Assembly: GCF_000443995.1 (NCBI RefSeq)
Contig: NZ_AUMC01000010.1
Coordinates: 434,001-498,000 of the forward strand
Reading direction: 5' to 3'
DNA: 64,000 nucleotides
Origin: Bacteriovorax sp. BAL6_X
Lineage (GTDB): Bacteria; Bdellovibrionota; Bacteriovoracia; Bacteriovoracales; Bacteriovoracaceae
Part shown: piece by piece, positions 8,184 through 17,034 of the stretch
Position numbering within the stretch: the stretch's first letter is position 1
Layout of the letters: each line of letters opens with the position of its first letter
The notes under the pieces: model-generated
Told to the model about the DNA's origin: nothing
Seen by the model: the letters and a program-made list of their open reading frames with translations, nothing else
Databases searched by the model: none
Translations under genes and position numbers: made by a program

Positions 8184-9152
8184 GTGAATCGCAAAAAAAT
8201 ATTGGCAGTGGTGGTATTGTTCATAAATTTAGTTTCTTGCTCAAGTATCAAGAAAGTTGCCACGAATCAGATGGGGGATATGATTTTTGAAACATCTGAA
8301 GCCGTTTTTACTGAAGATAATTGGGACTTATTTGAGTCGACAATTAATAGCAATATTAAATTAGTTGAAAACCTTTACGCTGCTGATCGAGAAAATCCTG
8401 AATTCATTGTAACTCTAATGAAGGCCTATAGTGGTAAGGCATTTGCCATTGACGAAACTTACTATCTTAAGGATCAATTACAAGAACGATCAAATTCAAA
8501 GTATCGCACAAGTGCATTAGCAAACTACACACGTGCTCTTAAATACTCAGCTCTATTTTTTAAAGTGAAGGGTTTCAAAGATTTTGATTTTACTCGCTAT
8601 ATTTCATCGCCTGAGGAATTTCAAAAATTATTAAATGAGAACTTCAGCGATGATGCCACAGATATTGAAGGTGTTTTCTATACAGGACAAACACTTGCCG
8701 CAATTATTAATCTTCAAAGAGATAATATGCGTGCCGTAGCTTATCTGCCTCTTGCAAAAGTGATGTATGACTGGTCATGTGAGAAGAATGCTAACCTTGC
8801 TCAAGGGGCTTGTGATATCTTCAATGCTTCTTATGCAGCTTCAAGACCACGTGGTCTCGGCGGGGATCCAATTAAAGGCAAACGCTTATTTGAAGAGGCC
8901 ATCCAAAAGTGGCCAAATAATATGCTCGTTAGACTCTCGTATATTCAATTCTATGCAGTACCTATGTTTGAAGAAAATATTTACCGTGTGCAAAAGTTAG
9001 AAATGAATAAATTTAACAGAGAAAATATGGAGTCAACTTATTGGAGTGGTGGAAAAGTTGAACTACCAAAAGTTGATTACAATAACCTATTTAATTTAAT
9101 TGCACGTAAGAGATTAGAAATAATTGAAGGCTTAGAAGACGAGATCTTCTAA
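8184..9152 (+). CDS. TRAP transporter TatT-type lipoprotein
   Basis: A 322-residue lipoprotein (lipobox LVSC, Cys-19; GTG start after AAGGATGG). Its TPR-like helical repeats match the TatT family: RTSALANYTRALKYS, then the hallmark SRPRGLGGDPIKGKRLFEEAI. In Treponema pallidum the trimeric lipoprotein TatT partners the substrate-binding protein of a TRAP transporter. Here it is directly followed by genes for binding protein, small and large membrane subunits, so it is the accessory T component of the same transporter. Expected location is the outer or inner membrane facing the periplasm. Confidence 0.85.
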   Translation: MNRKKILAVVVLFINLVSCSSIKKVATNQMGDMIFETSEAVFTEDNWDLFESTINSNIKLVENLYAADRENPEFIVTLMKAYSGKAFAIDETYYLKDQLQERSNSKYRTSALANYTRALKYSALFFKVKGFKDFDFTRYISSPEEFQKLLNENFSDDATDIEGVFYTGQTLAAIINLQRDNMRAVAYLPLAKVMYDWSCEKNANLAQGACDIFNASYAASRPRGLGGDPIKGKRLFEEAIQKWPNNMLVRLSYIQFYAVPMFEENIYRVQKLEMNKFNRENMESTYWSGGKVELPKVDYNNLFNLIARKRLEIIEGLEDEIF

Positions 9153-9163
9153 TTGGAAAAATT

Positions 9164-10141
9164 ATGTCAAAAATGAAAGCACTACTAATTCTATTATTAA
9201 CGACTAATGTTATGGCCCTGACTTTGAAAGTTGGTGTTCTAACTCCCGAAGGAACGAATTGGGCGAAGAATTTAAAGAAGATGGCAAAGGCCATTAAAAA
9301 AGAAACTAATGGTGAAGTAAAAGTGAAATTCTACTTTGGTGGATCACAAGGAGACGAGCCTGATGTTTTAAGAAAGATTCGAGTTGGTCAACTTCACGGT
9401 GGTGTTTTTACTGCAAAGACATTAGGTGATATCAACGGCGATGTACGTGTTGTTGAAATTCCATTTAACTTTTTTCATAATCGCAAAAAGGCCCTTAAAA
9501 CTCTTGATGACTTAACACCTTTTTTAAATAAGAAAATTAATGAAAGTAATTTTGTTAATCTAGGCTTCTTTGATATTGGAATGGTTTATTTTGTTTCAAA
9601 AACAAAGATCTCTTCAATCGACAGTCTTAAAGGTGTAAAAATTTGGTCTTGGGAAGGGGATCCATTAGTCGAAACAATTCTAGAAGAAATGAAGCTTGTA
9701 TCAGTTCAGCTTCCTCTTCCAGATGTTCTCTCATCACTTTCTACTGGTATTATTGAGGCGGCTTATGCCCCGCCATTAGCGATTCTTTCAATGCAATGGA
9801 ATACAAAAGTAAAGTACCTAATCGATTTCCCTCTAACAATGTCTGTTGGGGCGTTTCTAGTTAATGATAAGGTATTTAAAAAGATTTCACCTGAAAATCA
9901 AAAGAAGGTTCTTAGGATTTCTAAGAAGTATATTGATCTTGTAAAGGCAACGAATGAAAAAGATAATCAAGATGCTCTCGATCTAATGAAGGCATCAGGT
10001 GTTGAATTTGTTAAATTCAGTGAAGCAGATATCAAGCGTGGCCATGAAGTTCGTGAAGTAACAATTAAAAAACTTAAGGGAAAGCTATTCTCTGAAGAAG
10101 CTTATCAGAGGTTAGAAAAGAGCTTAAAAGCTCAGAAGTAA
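9164..10141 (+). CDS. dctP: TRAP transporter substrate-binding protein (DctP family)
   Basis: A 325-residue periplasmic binding protein with a cleavable signal peptide (MSKMKALLILLLTTNVMA). DctP-family features include the N-terminal strand LTLKVGVLTPEGTNWAKNL, a long helical hinge, and the SLKGVKIWSWEGDPLVETI segment, where family members carry the Arg that binds carboxylate. That segment lacks the usual Arg, as in several TatT-associated (TPAT) binding proteins, so the ligand may not be a simple C4-dicarboxylate; this is inference. It lies 11 bases after the TatT gene and two bases before dctQ. Confidence 0.88.
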   Translation: MSKMKALLILLLTTNVMALTLKVGVLTPEGTNWAKNLKKMAKAIKKETNGEVKVKFYFGGSQGDEPDVLRKIRVGQLHGGVFTAKTLGDINGDVRVVEIPFNFFHNRKKALKTLDDLTPFLNKKINESNFVNLGFFDIGMVYFVSKTKISSIDSLKGVKIWSWEGDPLVETILEEMKLVSVQLPLPDVLSSLSTGIIEAAYAPPLAILSMQWNTKVKYLIDFPLTMSVGAFLVNDKVFKKISPENQKKVLRISKKYIDLVKATNEKDNQDALDLMKASGVEFVKFSEADIKRGHEVREVTIKKLKGKLFSEEAYQRLEKSLKAQK

Positions 10142-10143
10142 GT

Positions 10144-10638
10144 ATGATACAAAAAGTAGAAGAAGTTACAGATCAGGTTGTTGGTTGGCTCGTTGTAGTC
10201 AACGTTGCTGTTATGCTAGGACTAAGTGTCTTTGCCATTATCTTGCGTTGGTTTGATATTTCTTTTTCTTGGGTCGATCCTATTGTTCGCCATTTGGTTT
10301 TTGCTCTTGCTTTCTTAGGAGCAGCTCTTGCTAGTGGTAAGTCGAGGCATATCTCAATCGAAATTCTACCAAAATACTTGGAGAGTGAAGGTAAGTATCG
10401 TTCTTTATTCTTTTTAAGAAAGCTGACACAATTATGTATTATTGTGGGAACAACTTGGCTCATTGCCTCAGGTGTTCAGTTCTATAATGTTGAAAAACAA
10501 TTTGGAAATTTAACTTCACTTGGTCTACACTCATCTGTTTTAGTTGCAATTATTCCATGTGGATTCGCTTTGATCTTCTTTCGTACGATCTTGGCCTTTT
10601 TGAATTTTAAGGAAGAGTATGAGCCTCATAGCAATTAG
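10144..10638 (+). CDS. dctQ: TRAP transporter small permease (DctQ family)
   Basis: A 164-residue inner-membrane protein with four predicted membrane helices (about residues 15-37, 48-65, 90-112 and 132-155), the usual DctQ layout. It has the family WVDPIVRHLVFALAFLGAALASG segment, followed by an RHISIEIL motif. It pairs with the large DctM subunit to form the sodium-driven transporter. The gene overlaps dctM by 20 bases, indicating coupled translation. Confidence 0.88.
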   Translation: MIQKVEEVTDQVVGWLVVVNVAVMLGLSVFAIILRWFDISFSWVDPIVRHLVFALAFLGAALASGKSRHISIEILPKYLESEGKYRSLFFLRKLTQLCIIVGTTWLIASGVQFYNVEKQFGNLTSLGLHSSVLVAIIPCGFALIFFRTILAFLNFKEEYEPHSN

Positions 10639-11884
10639 TATTGCCGCACTTATTTTGGCACTAATTGGAGTGCCTTTATTTGTCGTTCTAGGCGGACTTG
10701 CACTTGCTGCATTCTTTCACAGTGGTATAGAGCCTTCGGCAGTTTCTGTTGAAATTTACCGGCTGGCATCTGCTCCAACAATTTTAACGATTCCACTTTT
10801 CACCTTTGCAGGTTATTTACTTGCTGAATCAAATGCACCAAAGAGATTATTTCGTTTCACAAATGCACTTCTTTCTTGGATGCCTGGTGGTGTTGCGATT
10901 GTAGGACTTGTACTTTGTGCCTTCTTTACCGCCTTTACTGGGGCAAGTGGGGTAACAATCGTTGCGCTTGGTGGACTTATTTATCCGATTCTTATGAATC
11001 GTGGCCATGATGATAAATTCACGATGGGGTTTATCACGACTTCGGGATCTTTAGGGCTACTCTTTCCGCCAAGCTTACCAATTATTCTTTATGGAATTGT
11101 AGCTGGTGTTGATATCGATCAACTCTTTAAAGCTGGAATTGTGCCAGGGATGCTTCTTATTATTGGACTTGCAATTTATTCAATTTTAAAGGCCCCAAAA
11201 GAGAATAGTGAAAAAGGGAAGTTTGATCTAAAAGAGGTTTTAGTTGGACTTAAAGGTGCGGCCTTTGAGTTATTTTTAGTACCGGCAGTTCTTGTAGGAA
11301 TTTACGGTGGGGTTGTAACAGTAACTGAAGCTGCCGCCTTTACTGCATTTTATATTTTAATGATTGAGTGCTTTGTCTACCGTGATCTTAGCTTTACTAA
11401 AGATGTCCCAAAAATTGTTGTGGACTCAATGACCATGGTAGGTGCTATCCTCATAATCCTCTGCTGTGCACTTGGACTAACAAATTTCTTAGTTGATGAA
11501 GAGATTCCAAATCAATTATTTGGTGCCTTCAATCATATCCTTACGAATAAATATGCTTTCTTAGCATTTTTGAACATCTTCCTCCTAATCGTAGGAAGTT
11601 TAATGGACATTTTTAGTGCGATAATTGTAGTTGTCCCACTTATCTTACCGCTGGCGCAAGAGTTTGATATTCATCCAATTCACTTGGCCATTGTCTTTTT
11701 AACAAATTTAGAAATTGGTTATATCACTCCTCCTGTGGGGATTAACTTGTTCATTAGTTCGATTCGATTTAAAAGACCTATTACTGAACTATATCGCTCG
11801 GCCTTGCCATTCCTCTTTATTTTACTAATTTGTTTGGCCATTATTACCTATGTTCCTGCTCTTAGTCTTATCTGGGTAAAATAA
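10619..11884 (+). CDS. dctM: TRAP transporter large permease (DctM family)
   Basis: A 421-residue polytopic inner-membrane protein, about 11-12 helices, close to the usual DctM length. Recognisable family elements are GAYLLAES-like FAGYLLAESNAP, the FTGASGVTIVALGGLIYPIL block, GSLGLLFPPSLPIILYGIVA, and the C-terminal EIGYITPPVGINLFI motif. It carries the transport path and uses the Na+ gradient to take up the ligand delivered by DctP. It overlaps dctQ and lies five bases before the next exported-protein gene. Confidence 0.92.
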   Translation: MSLIAISIAALILALIGVPLFVVLGGLALAAFFHSGIEPSAVSVEIYRLASAPTILTIPLFTFAGYLLAESNAPKRLFRFTNALLSWMPGGVAIVGLVLCAFFTAFTGASGVTIVALGGLIYPILMNRGHDDKFTMGFITTSGSLGLLFPPSLPIILYGIVAGVDIDQLFKAGIVPGMLLIIGLAIYSILKAPKENSEKGKFDLKEVLVGLKGAAFELFLVPAVLVGIYGGVVTVTEAAAFTAFYILMIECFVYRDLSFTKDVPKIVVDSMTMVGAILIILCCALGLTNFLVDEEIPNQLFGAFNHILTNKYAFLAFLNIFLLIVGSLMDIFSAIIVVVPLILPLAQEFDIHPIHLAIVFLTNLEIGYITPPVGINLFISSIRFKRPITELYRSALPFLFILLICLAIITYVPALSLIWVK

Positions 11885-11889
11885 AGAGG

Positions 11890-13353
11890 ATGAATATTTT
11901 TAAATACTTACAAATTTTAGCCTTGGGATTTTCAGCCTCTGCCCTAGATGTAAAAAAGGGTGAGTGGGACTTTGAGATTTATGAAGGTCCACTGGATCCA
12001 AGATTAGTTATTGATTATCAAAATGAAAAACAAGAATTCTTAGATGAGGTAACTGGCCGTACTTACTTTAGCCAAATGCTTGAGCCTGCTATCTTTGATT
12101 TAACACAAGAATTTGATCGCTATATCTATCCAAACTTTGCTTGCTCAAAGCATGAAATGGCCGAGAATATTGAGTATATGCGCTATCTTGTTCGTTTAAC
12201 AAGTATTGCTAGCTTATACGAGTTCTATCGTCAGTCGAGCATTGCTCTTTACCAATTAGGTGATGAAAAAAGCTGCTCTCTAAATTATGATGGTATCTTT
12301 AAGTCATGTAAACCAAAGTCAAAAGATATGAAGCTCTTCATTAAAAGGGTCTCAGATTATTTTCCAGATATTGTGGACTGGGGGAAGTACCCAATCAAGC
12401 TACAAACAGATCGTCGCTTTGACTTGGTCAATTACCACCCTAGCTTAGTTAAAATTTTAAATAAGAGCTTTGGTGGGGATAGTAAGTCTTCACTTATTAA
12501 AAGCTGCCAATTTGTTAAAAGTGAAATTCAAAGCTTATGTAGCGAAGAAGATTATTACTTATCTGCGATTAACGTTGAAGAAATTAAAAAAGAAATTCTA
12601 ACGACTAGTGCTTATAAAATCATTAATGCTAGAGGGAAGGGAGAAGCTTGTTTTTCTCGCTATGAAGAATTAACTAAGGATCAGGTTGCCATTGATAATA
12701 AGAGTGCTGAAATAATTCGTACTGCTTTAAAAGATGAGGATGATCTAAAGGTATTCTGGTTTGGTTCTCTACGTGAATTTGATGAGAAAGGAATTACTCT
12801 CGTTGAAGAAAAAGTTGTTAAGCAAGAGCCAAAGATCGTTGCCAAGGTTGAAGTTAAAAAGCCTAAAGTTGTAAAGACTGTTGATATTAAGACGATTAAG
12901 ATTGTCAGAAAGCCTAAGCCAGAACCAAAGAAGCCAGAACCTGTTAAGGAAATTGTTTTTTCTGCATTCGAAACGGCCGTCTTAAATTATGAGAAGTCAA
13001 AGAAGCAGACAGAAGTTGCCATGACTTCTTTTAAGAATGATTATAAGTTTTCAAAGAAGACTCTTGAGAGATTCAATGGTTCGTTAAGAAGTTATCAAAC
13101 AAGAAAGCAACTTTCTAAAATGAAGAGAATTGATAATTTAGGAAGTCTTCAAGCTCCAATGAGTTTAACTTTTATTAAGTATCTAATCGATTATAACCTT
13201 CATCAAGGTCTCTATAATATGACAAGTATTCTAGGTAATGAATTCTTTGTTATTAATGATCTCGAGGGGAGAAGTCGTCCTATTAAGATTGTTCTTGATA
13301 ATAATGAAGAGACAAAGTTTAGATGGAAGATATGGGTTACTCAAACTGAATAG
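11890..13353 (+). CDS. Exported protein with Lys/Pro-rich linker, unknown
   Basis: A 487-residue protein with a signal peptide (MNIFKYLQILALGFSASA). An N-terminal region of about 280 residues with six or more Cys is followed by a Lys/Pro/Val-rich, low-complexity linker (about 310-355, repeated KPK, PEPKKPEP), then a C-terminal helical domain. Linkers of this kind often span the periplasm or peptidoglycan. It is the last gene of the TRAP operon (5-base gap) and is followed by a strong terminator, so it may be an extra component of that system. No family recognised. Confidence 0.7.
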   Translation: MNIFKYLQILALGFSASALDVKKGEWDFEIYEGPLDPRLVIDYQNEKQEFLDEVTGRTYFSQMLEPAIFDLTQEFDRYIYPNFACSKHEMAENIEYMRYLVRLTSIASLYEFYRQSSIALYQLGDEKSCSLNYDGIFKSCKPKSKDMKLFIKRVSDYFPDIVDWGKYPIKLQTDRRFDLVNYHPSLVKILNKSFGGDSKSSLIKSCQFVKSEIQSLCSEEDYYLSAINVEEIKKEILTTSAYKIINARGKGEACFSRYEELTKDQVAIDNKSAEIIRTALKDEDDLKVFWFGSLREFDEKGITLVEEKVVKQEPKIVAKVEVKKPKVVKTVDIKTIKIVRKPKPEPKKPEPVKEIVFSAFETAVLNYEKSKKQTEVAMTSFKNDYKFSKKTLERFNGSLRSYQTRKQLSKMKRIDNLGSLQAPMSLTFIKYLIDYNLHQGLYNMTSILGNEFFVINDLEGRSRPIKIVLDNNEETKFRWKIWVTQTE

Positions 13354-13386
13354 ATCGGTACGTCGATACTTTTGAACATAAAAAAA

Positions 13387-13412
13387 GCCCGCTTTAAGCG
13401 GGCCTTGTTTTT
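13387..13412 (+). terminator. Intrinsic terminator of TRAP operon
   Basis: Stem GCCCGC-TTTAA-GCGGGC followed by CTTGTTTTT, preceded by a run of A on the plus strand, 33 bases after the last TRAP-operon gene. Confidence 0.9.
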
Positions 13413-13552
13413 GTGCTTTAATTTTCCCATTGCTCCTGAGTCGAACTGCTCGGGCTTGAACCCTCGATTTCGCTCCTATTGTCTAGCTAAAGAGCAGGGG
13501 AGCTAGCACTGCAAACAATAGACTGGCCTAAGCCAGTCAATTTTGCAGATGC
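13413..13552. other. Hairpin-rich intergenic segment
   Basis: This 140-base segment can fold extensively. Arms CTATTGT (13476-13482) and ACAATAG (13515-13521) enclose CTAGCT (13483-13488) and AGCTAG (13501-13506). A second perfect hairpin, GACTGGC-ctaa-GCCAGTC (13521-13538), is followed by AATTTT on the plus strand. The last hairpin may end transcription of the minus-strand lipoprotein gene, or of an unrecognised plus-strand RNA. A minus-strand GGGTTCAAGCCC looks like a tRNA T-loop, but no tRNA stem closes. Confidence 0.4.
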
Positions 13553-14185
13553 TTAGTATTTACGACTTAGTTTTTTAAGTCTCTTCTCGTATGCTGATTT
13601 AACAGATAGAGCTAGGAAGAAACCTGCGTTTTCACCATTCTCATCTTGACCAAATAGTGAGATATTTCCAACTCTCTTGTCACCAGCTTTGAATGATTTT
13701 GTCCATGCAAATCCGTAAAGGTTAAAGTTATGTAGTGGTACCCAAATACCAAAAACTTTTGGACCAACATAGAATGCCATGTTTTTAATTTTTTCTACAG
13801 TAAATGCTACTGCAGGTAGAGCACCTGCTGCTACACCAGGGATCATACGTCCACCAGGAAGAGTTTTAGGGTCTAGTCTGTTTACATCTGATGAGAAGAT
13901 ATCATCAAGTGAAACTGTAAAAGTAAGAACTGAACCAGCACCTTCAAGGTTAGGGTTAAGTCCGATGAATGACTTCTTGTACTTTGGTACTTTGTAAGTA
14001 GCACCTGCCATTATTGATACATCTTCAAGTACCATTGAAACAACAACATTATCTTCTAGAAGATTAACATTTGGTCCATCAACACCTGGGATGTCAACAT
14101 TTCCCTCTCCACATGAAACAGAGAAGAAAGAGAAGCTTAGTAGAGCAATGACTGTCAGTAGTCTTTTTCTTAATGTGATTTCCAT
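13553..14185 (-). CDS. Lipoprotein, paralogue of neighbouring lipoprotein
   Basis: About 210 residues with a lipoprotein signal (FSFFSVSC then GEGN). Next comes an IPGVDGP motif shared with the gene at 14357-15010. The two proteins align over their whole length: SLDDIF, RLDP-TLPGGR-IPGV, GALPAVAF, AFYVGP-IFGIWVP, KRVGN-SL-G-DENGEN-GFFLAL. This indicates tandem duplication. The predicted fold is mainly beta. ATG at 14185 is preferred over 14191 because GAGGT then lies six bases upstream. No known family; probably an outer-membrane surface or periplasmic lipoprotein. Confidence 0.75.
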   Translation of the reverse strand: MEITLRKRLLTVIALLSFSFFSVSCGEGNVDIPGVDGPNVNLLEDNVVVSMVLEDVSIMAGATYKVPKYKKSFIGLNPNLEGAGSVLTFTVSLDDIFSSDVNRLDPKTLPGGRMIPGVAAGALPAVAFTVEKIKNMAFYVGPKVFGIWVPLHNFNLYGFAWTKSFKAGDKRVGNISLFGQDENGENAGFFLALSVKSAYEKRLKKLSRKY

Positions 14186-14272
14186 ATCCATACCTCACTA
14201 GTTTATAGGAAAAAATTCTCTCGTATGTTCATCTATCGACAGATATGAAGGGGTTCTTAATTTTTTTTGAAG

Positions 14273-14306
14273 AAAAAAAAGCCCCTAGATTCCTAGGGGT
14301 ATTTTT
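14273..14306 (-). terminator. Intrinsic terminator of upstream lipoprotein gene
   Basis: Perfect stem CCCCTAG-attc-CTAGGGG (14282-14299), followed on the minus strand by CTTTTTTTT. It ends the 14357-15010 gene, so the two paralogues are separate transcription units. Confidence 0.85.
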
Positions 14307-14356
14307 CCTGTATAGAATGTTTTGGTCAGATATTACAGAAAGTTTTGGGCCGCTAA

Positions 14357-15010
14357 TTAGTATCTATCAGCAAGTTTTTCAAGTTTTCTCTCTTGTGAAC
14401 TTGAAACTGTTAGTGCTAAGAAGAAACCACCGTTTTCACCATTTTCGTCTTCACCAACTAGTGAAAGGTTACCAACTCTCTTACTACCTGTGTAGAAACG
14501 AGTTGTAAGCATTGCTCCTGCCATATTAAGTTTATTTACTGGTACCCAAATACCAAAGATTTGTGGACCTACGTAAAAAGCAATATTCTTAATACTTGGT
14601 ACTGAGAAAGCAACAGCTGGAAGGGCACCACCAGAAACACCTGGGATGGCACGTCCACCTGGTAGTGTAAGTGGATCTAAACGATCAACTTTGTCTCCAA
14701 AAATATCATCTAACGATACAGAAAACGCAAGTAGTGTACCGCTTGATTGAAGGTCTGGTGATATCTCAACATAAGAGTTATTGTAGTTAGGGATGTTGTA
14801 ACGTGCACCACCTTCTACAGAAATGTTTTCTAGAACGATATCAACTAAGATATCATCACCTAAAAGGACAACTGTTGGGCCATCAACACCTGGAATGTCT
14901 AAGTTTTTAGAACTGTCTCCTGAACCACATGACGTCGTTAGTAGCGACAGGGTCATAAGTGCAGATGTGATTAAAAGTTTCGATTGCTTAAATACTACAG
15001 AATTTTTCAT
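14357..15010 (-). CDS. Lipoprotein, paralogue of the downstream lipoprotein
   Basis: A 217-residue lipoprotein (signal ending LLTTSC, then GSGDSS). After it comes the same DIPGVDGP motif and conserved beta-rich body as the 13553-14185 product: SLDDIFGDKVDRLDP, LPGGRAIPGV, AFYVGPQIFGIWVP and GEDENGENGGFFLAL. The frame is open for 39 codons further upstream, but ATG at 15010 has GAGGTAATT immediately upstream and opens directly into the signal peptide. Function unknown. The pair differs mostly at the N-terminal spacer and in the loop before KRVGN. Confidence 0.77.
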   Translation of the reverse strand: MKNSVVFKQSKLLITSALMTLSLLTTSCGSGDSSKNLDIPGVDGPTVVLLGDDILVDIVLENISVEGGARYNIPNYNNSYVEISPDLQSSGTLLAFSVSLDDIFGDKVDRLDPLTLPGGRAIPGVSGGALPAVAFSVPSIKNIAFYVGPQIFGIWVPVNKLNMAGAMLTTRFYTGSKRVGNLSLVGEDENGENGGFFLALTVSSSQERKLEKLADRY

Positions 15011-15447
15011 AATTACCTCAAATGACTTTCTATTGATTAATAATTTTCCTTTTAATAGAAGTCTCTTTGAAGGCTTGTGCTCTTTTACAACTAATTGAAC
15101 TCCACTGACGTACGACAAAGACCACAAATCGTTCTCTCTTCAATTTCGATAAATGCATTATGAAGAAATCAAGAATTTAAACAAGGTGATGTTGGCCAGA
15201 ATTAACTTTTTTTGAAAAAAGTGTAAATTTTTTGAAAACTTCGTCAGTGATTTTAAAAGGTTAGGTGAGGTGTCGATGTTTTTTTTTGAGGGTGAAAATC
15301 TTGTGGGCTACTTGAGAGTTTTACTTTGAAAACTGCCGTAAAAAATGGACACCGCCTTGCTAACTAGTCGAAACCTTGTCTGATTAGAGGGGACCTCACG
15401 AAATTTTCCACCTAACATCCCATGATGGAAAAGGTTAAAATAGAAGG
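15011..15447. other. Intergenic region, promoter(s) expected
   Basis: About 437 bases without a convincing gene. It contains T tracts and a near-repeat of TTTTTTGAAAA (two copies around 15208-15236). A very short frame (ATG at 15425, eight codons) ends at the start of the next gene. It must hold the promoter of the minus-strand lipoprotein gene and that of the gene at 15448. No structured RNA was recognised. Confidence 0.4.
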
Positions 15448-15939
15448 GTGAGATTATTAAGTGACAGAACAAATTTACGAACGAATTCAACTCCGACAAC
15501 AAAAAGGGTTATTCGCAATGAGGTTTCTTCGGATTCAATCTCTTCTCGATCAAATAGTGGACAAAAGATAGTACGCCTGGAAAAGCCTTCTGAGCTTAGT
15601 CGCGGTGAAATTAAAGCAAAGATCGAAAATCACAAAAGAGAAAAAGAAGAGAAAATGAAAGCTGCTATTGCTGATCATAAGGCGAGTAAGCAGGCTCAAA
15701 AACTACCAAAGGTTCCGGCACCAACGCCTTCTCAAGAGCAAAAGAAAGCAGAGGTAATCGAAGAGGCAACAAAGGCGGAAGTGAAGATTACTCCAGAAGG
15801 TGAGCCATTTGGTGATATAGCAAAGAATGATCCAAAAGATCCGGCAACTCAAGAAAAGCTTAAGGGTGTGTTAACTGCAGGTGCATTTAATTTCTCTGAT
15901 AAGGAAAGAGATGTTCTGGCAAAAATTCTGAATCAATAG
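15448..15939 (+). CDS. Low-complexity charged protein, unknown
   Basis: A 163-residue soluble protein rich in Lys, Glu, Ala, Pro and Ser, without signal peptide or membrane segment. Residues about 50-85 form a highly charged helix (ELSRGEIKAKIENHKREKEEKMK), followed by a Pro-rich linker (PKVPAPTPSQEQ) and a short C-terminal helical domain (FNFSDKERDVLAKILNQ). The GTG start lies directly after AGAAGG, so the true start may differ. It converges on nrnA with only six bases between the stop codons. Confidence 0.55.
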   Translation: MRLLSDRTNLRTNSTPTTKRVIRNEVSSDSISSRSNSGQKIVRLEKPSELSRGEIKAKIENHKREKEEKMKAAIADHKASKQAQKLPKVPAPTPSQEQKKAEVIEEATKAEVKITPEGEPFGDIAKNDPKDPATQEKLKGVLTAGAFNFSDKERDVLAKILNQ

Positions 15940-15945
15940 GGCCTA

Positions 15946-16923
15946 CTACTCAATCATTAATTCAATTTTTTCAATGACCTCTGGAATAACTTTAGCAAGG
16001 TTTCCATCAATGATTGTCGCTGCAGAGTGGTTGTGACCTCCACCTCCAAGGGCCTGTGCAATGACACCAACATCTACAGTCTGATTAACTGAGCGAAATG
16101 AAATTTTAACCTTATCGCCAACTTCTCTAAACATACAAGCAACTTCAATTCCTTCAAGAATAAGAAGGTGATTGATAAAGCCATGCGTGTCCTCAGTTTC
16201 ACAACCAAAGCTTTCAATCTCTTCTTCTGTTAAAGAAATCCAAGCGACCTTACCATTTGGGCTCATTTGACAGGATGAGAGTACCTTTCCAATTAGCTTC
16301 ATATACTCAACTTGTTTAACACCGTTGATTTGATTAAATGCTTGTGGAGGCGAGATCCCTGTATCCATGAGCTTGGCGACAATTCGGTGAGTGTTACCTG
16401 TTACTGTAGGGTACCTAAACGAACTTGTATCGATAATAATTGAAGTATAAAGGGCCAAGGCCATTTTCTTATCAAGTTTTACTCCAAGCGCCTCAATAAG
16501 TTCTCCAACCAACTCACCTGTAGCTGCCTTAGTTGAATCCACACAATGAATGGCCGCGATCTCTTTTGGGCAAGGGTGATGGTCAATGAATAGAAGCTCA
16601 CTTGATTTTAAAACAAGCTCCTGTACATTCTTTCCAATTCTTGGAAGAGCGTTAGTATCTGTTACGATAAATAGATCGATTTTATCAAAGTAGTCTTTTG
16701 AATCATTGTAATTTGTAATCACACCATCTGGATCTAGGTAGCGATAGCGATCGAATAATTTTTCTTCGTTAATACAAATTGCATTCTTACCTAATTTTCT
16801 TAAGGCCATGCACAGGGCAATCTCACTTCCAATACCATCGGCATCTGGAAAGATGTGAGTTGTAATAACAATATTATTAGCTTTTTCAATAAGCTTTTTG
16901 AAGCGATCTATATTTCTGGTCAT
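15946..16923 (-). CDS. nrnA: DHH-family nanoRNase / pAp phosphatase
   Basis: A 325-residue DHH/DHHA1 phosphoesterase. NrnA-type enzymes degrade 2-5-nucleotide RNA and dephosphorylate 3'-phosphoadenosine 5'-phosphate in the cytoplasm. Motifs are complete: THIFPDADGIGS (DADG 27-30), VTDTN near 88-92, the catalytic FIDHH (DHH 114-116), IDTSSFR near 164-170, and the DHHA1 ALGGGGHNHSA (GGGGH 293-297). Length matches the family. Start has AGGATAAAT upstream. Confidence 0.93.
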   Translation of the reverse strand: MTRNIDRFKKLIEKANNIVITTHIFPDADGIGSEIALCMALRKLGKNAICINEEKLFDRYRYLDPDGVITNYNDSKDYFDKIDLFIVTDTNALPRIGKNVQELVLKSSELLFIDHHPCPKEIAAIHCVDSTKAATGELVGELIEALGVKLDKKMALALYTSIIIDTSSFRYPTVTGNTHRIVAKLMDTGISPPQAFNQINGVKQVEYMKLIGKVLSSCQMSPNGKVAWISLTEEEIESFGCETEDTHGFINHLLILEGIEVACMFREVGDKVKISFRSVNQTVDVGVIAQALGGGGHNHSAATIIDGNLAKVIPEVIEKIELMIE

Positions 16924-17034
16924 ATTTATCCTAGTCGGCAGAGTTAGGTAAATGATTAAATTTTAAGACTTTTCTTATTGTTTCATTTTTTGTTAGGATT
17001 TTAAAGAAGGATTTTTAATTTAAGGACTTATAGA

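Noticed and set aside
13430-13520. Possible tRNA gene on the minus strand (GGGTTCAAGCCC and GTTCGACTC).
   Set aside because: No five-base T stem, no anticodon arm and no acceptor stem closes around either T-loop-like sequence.
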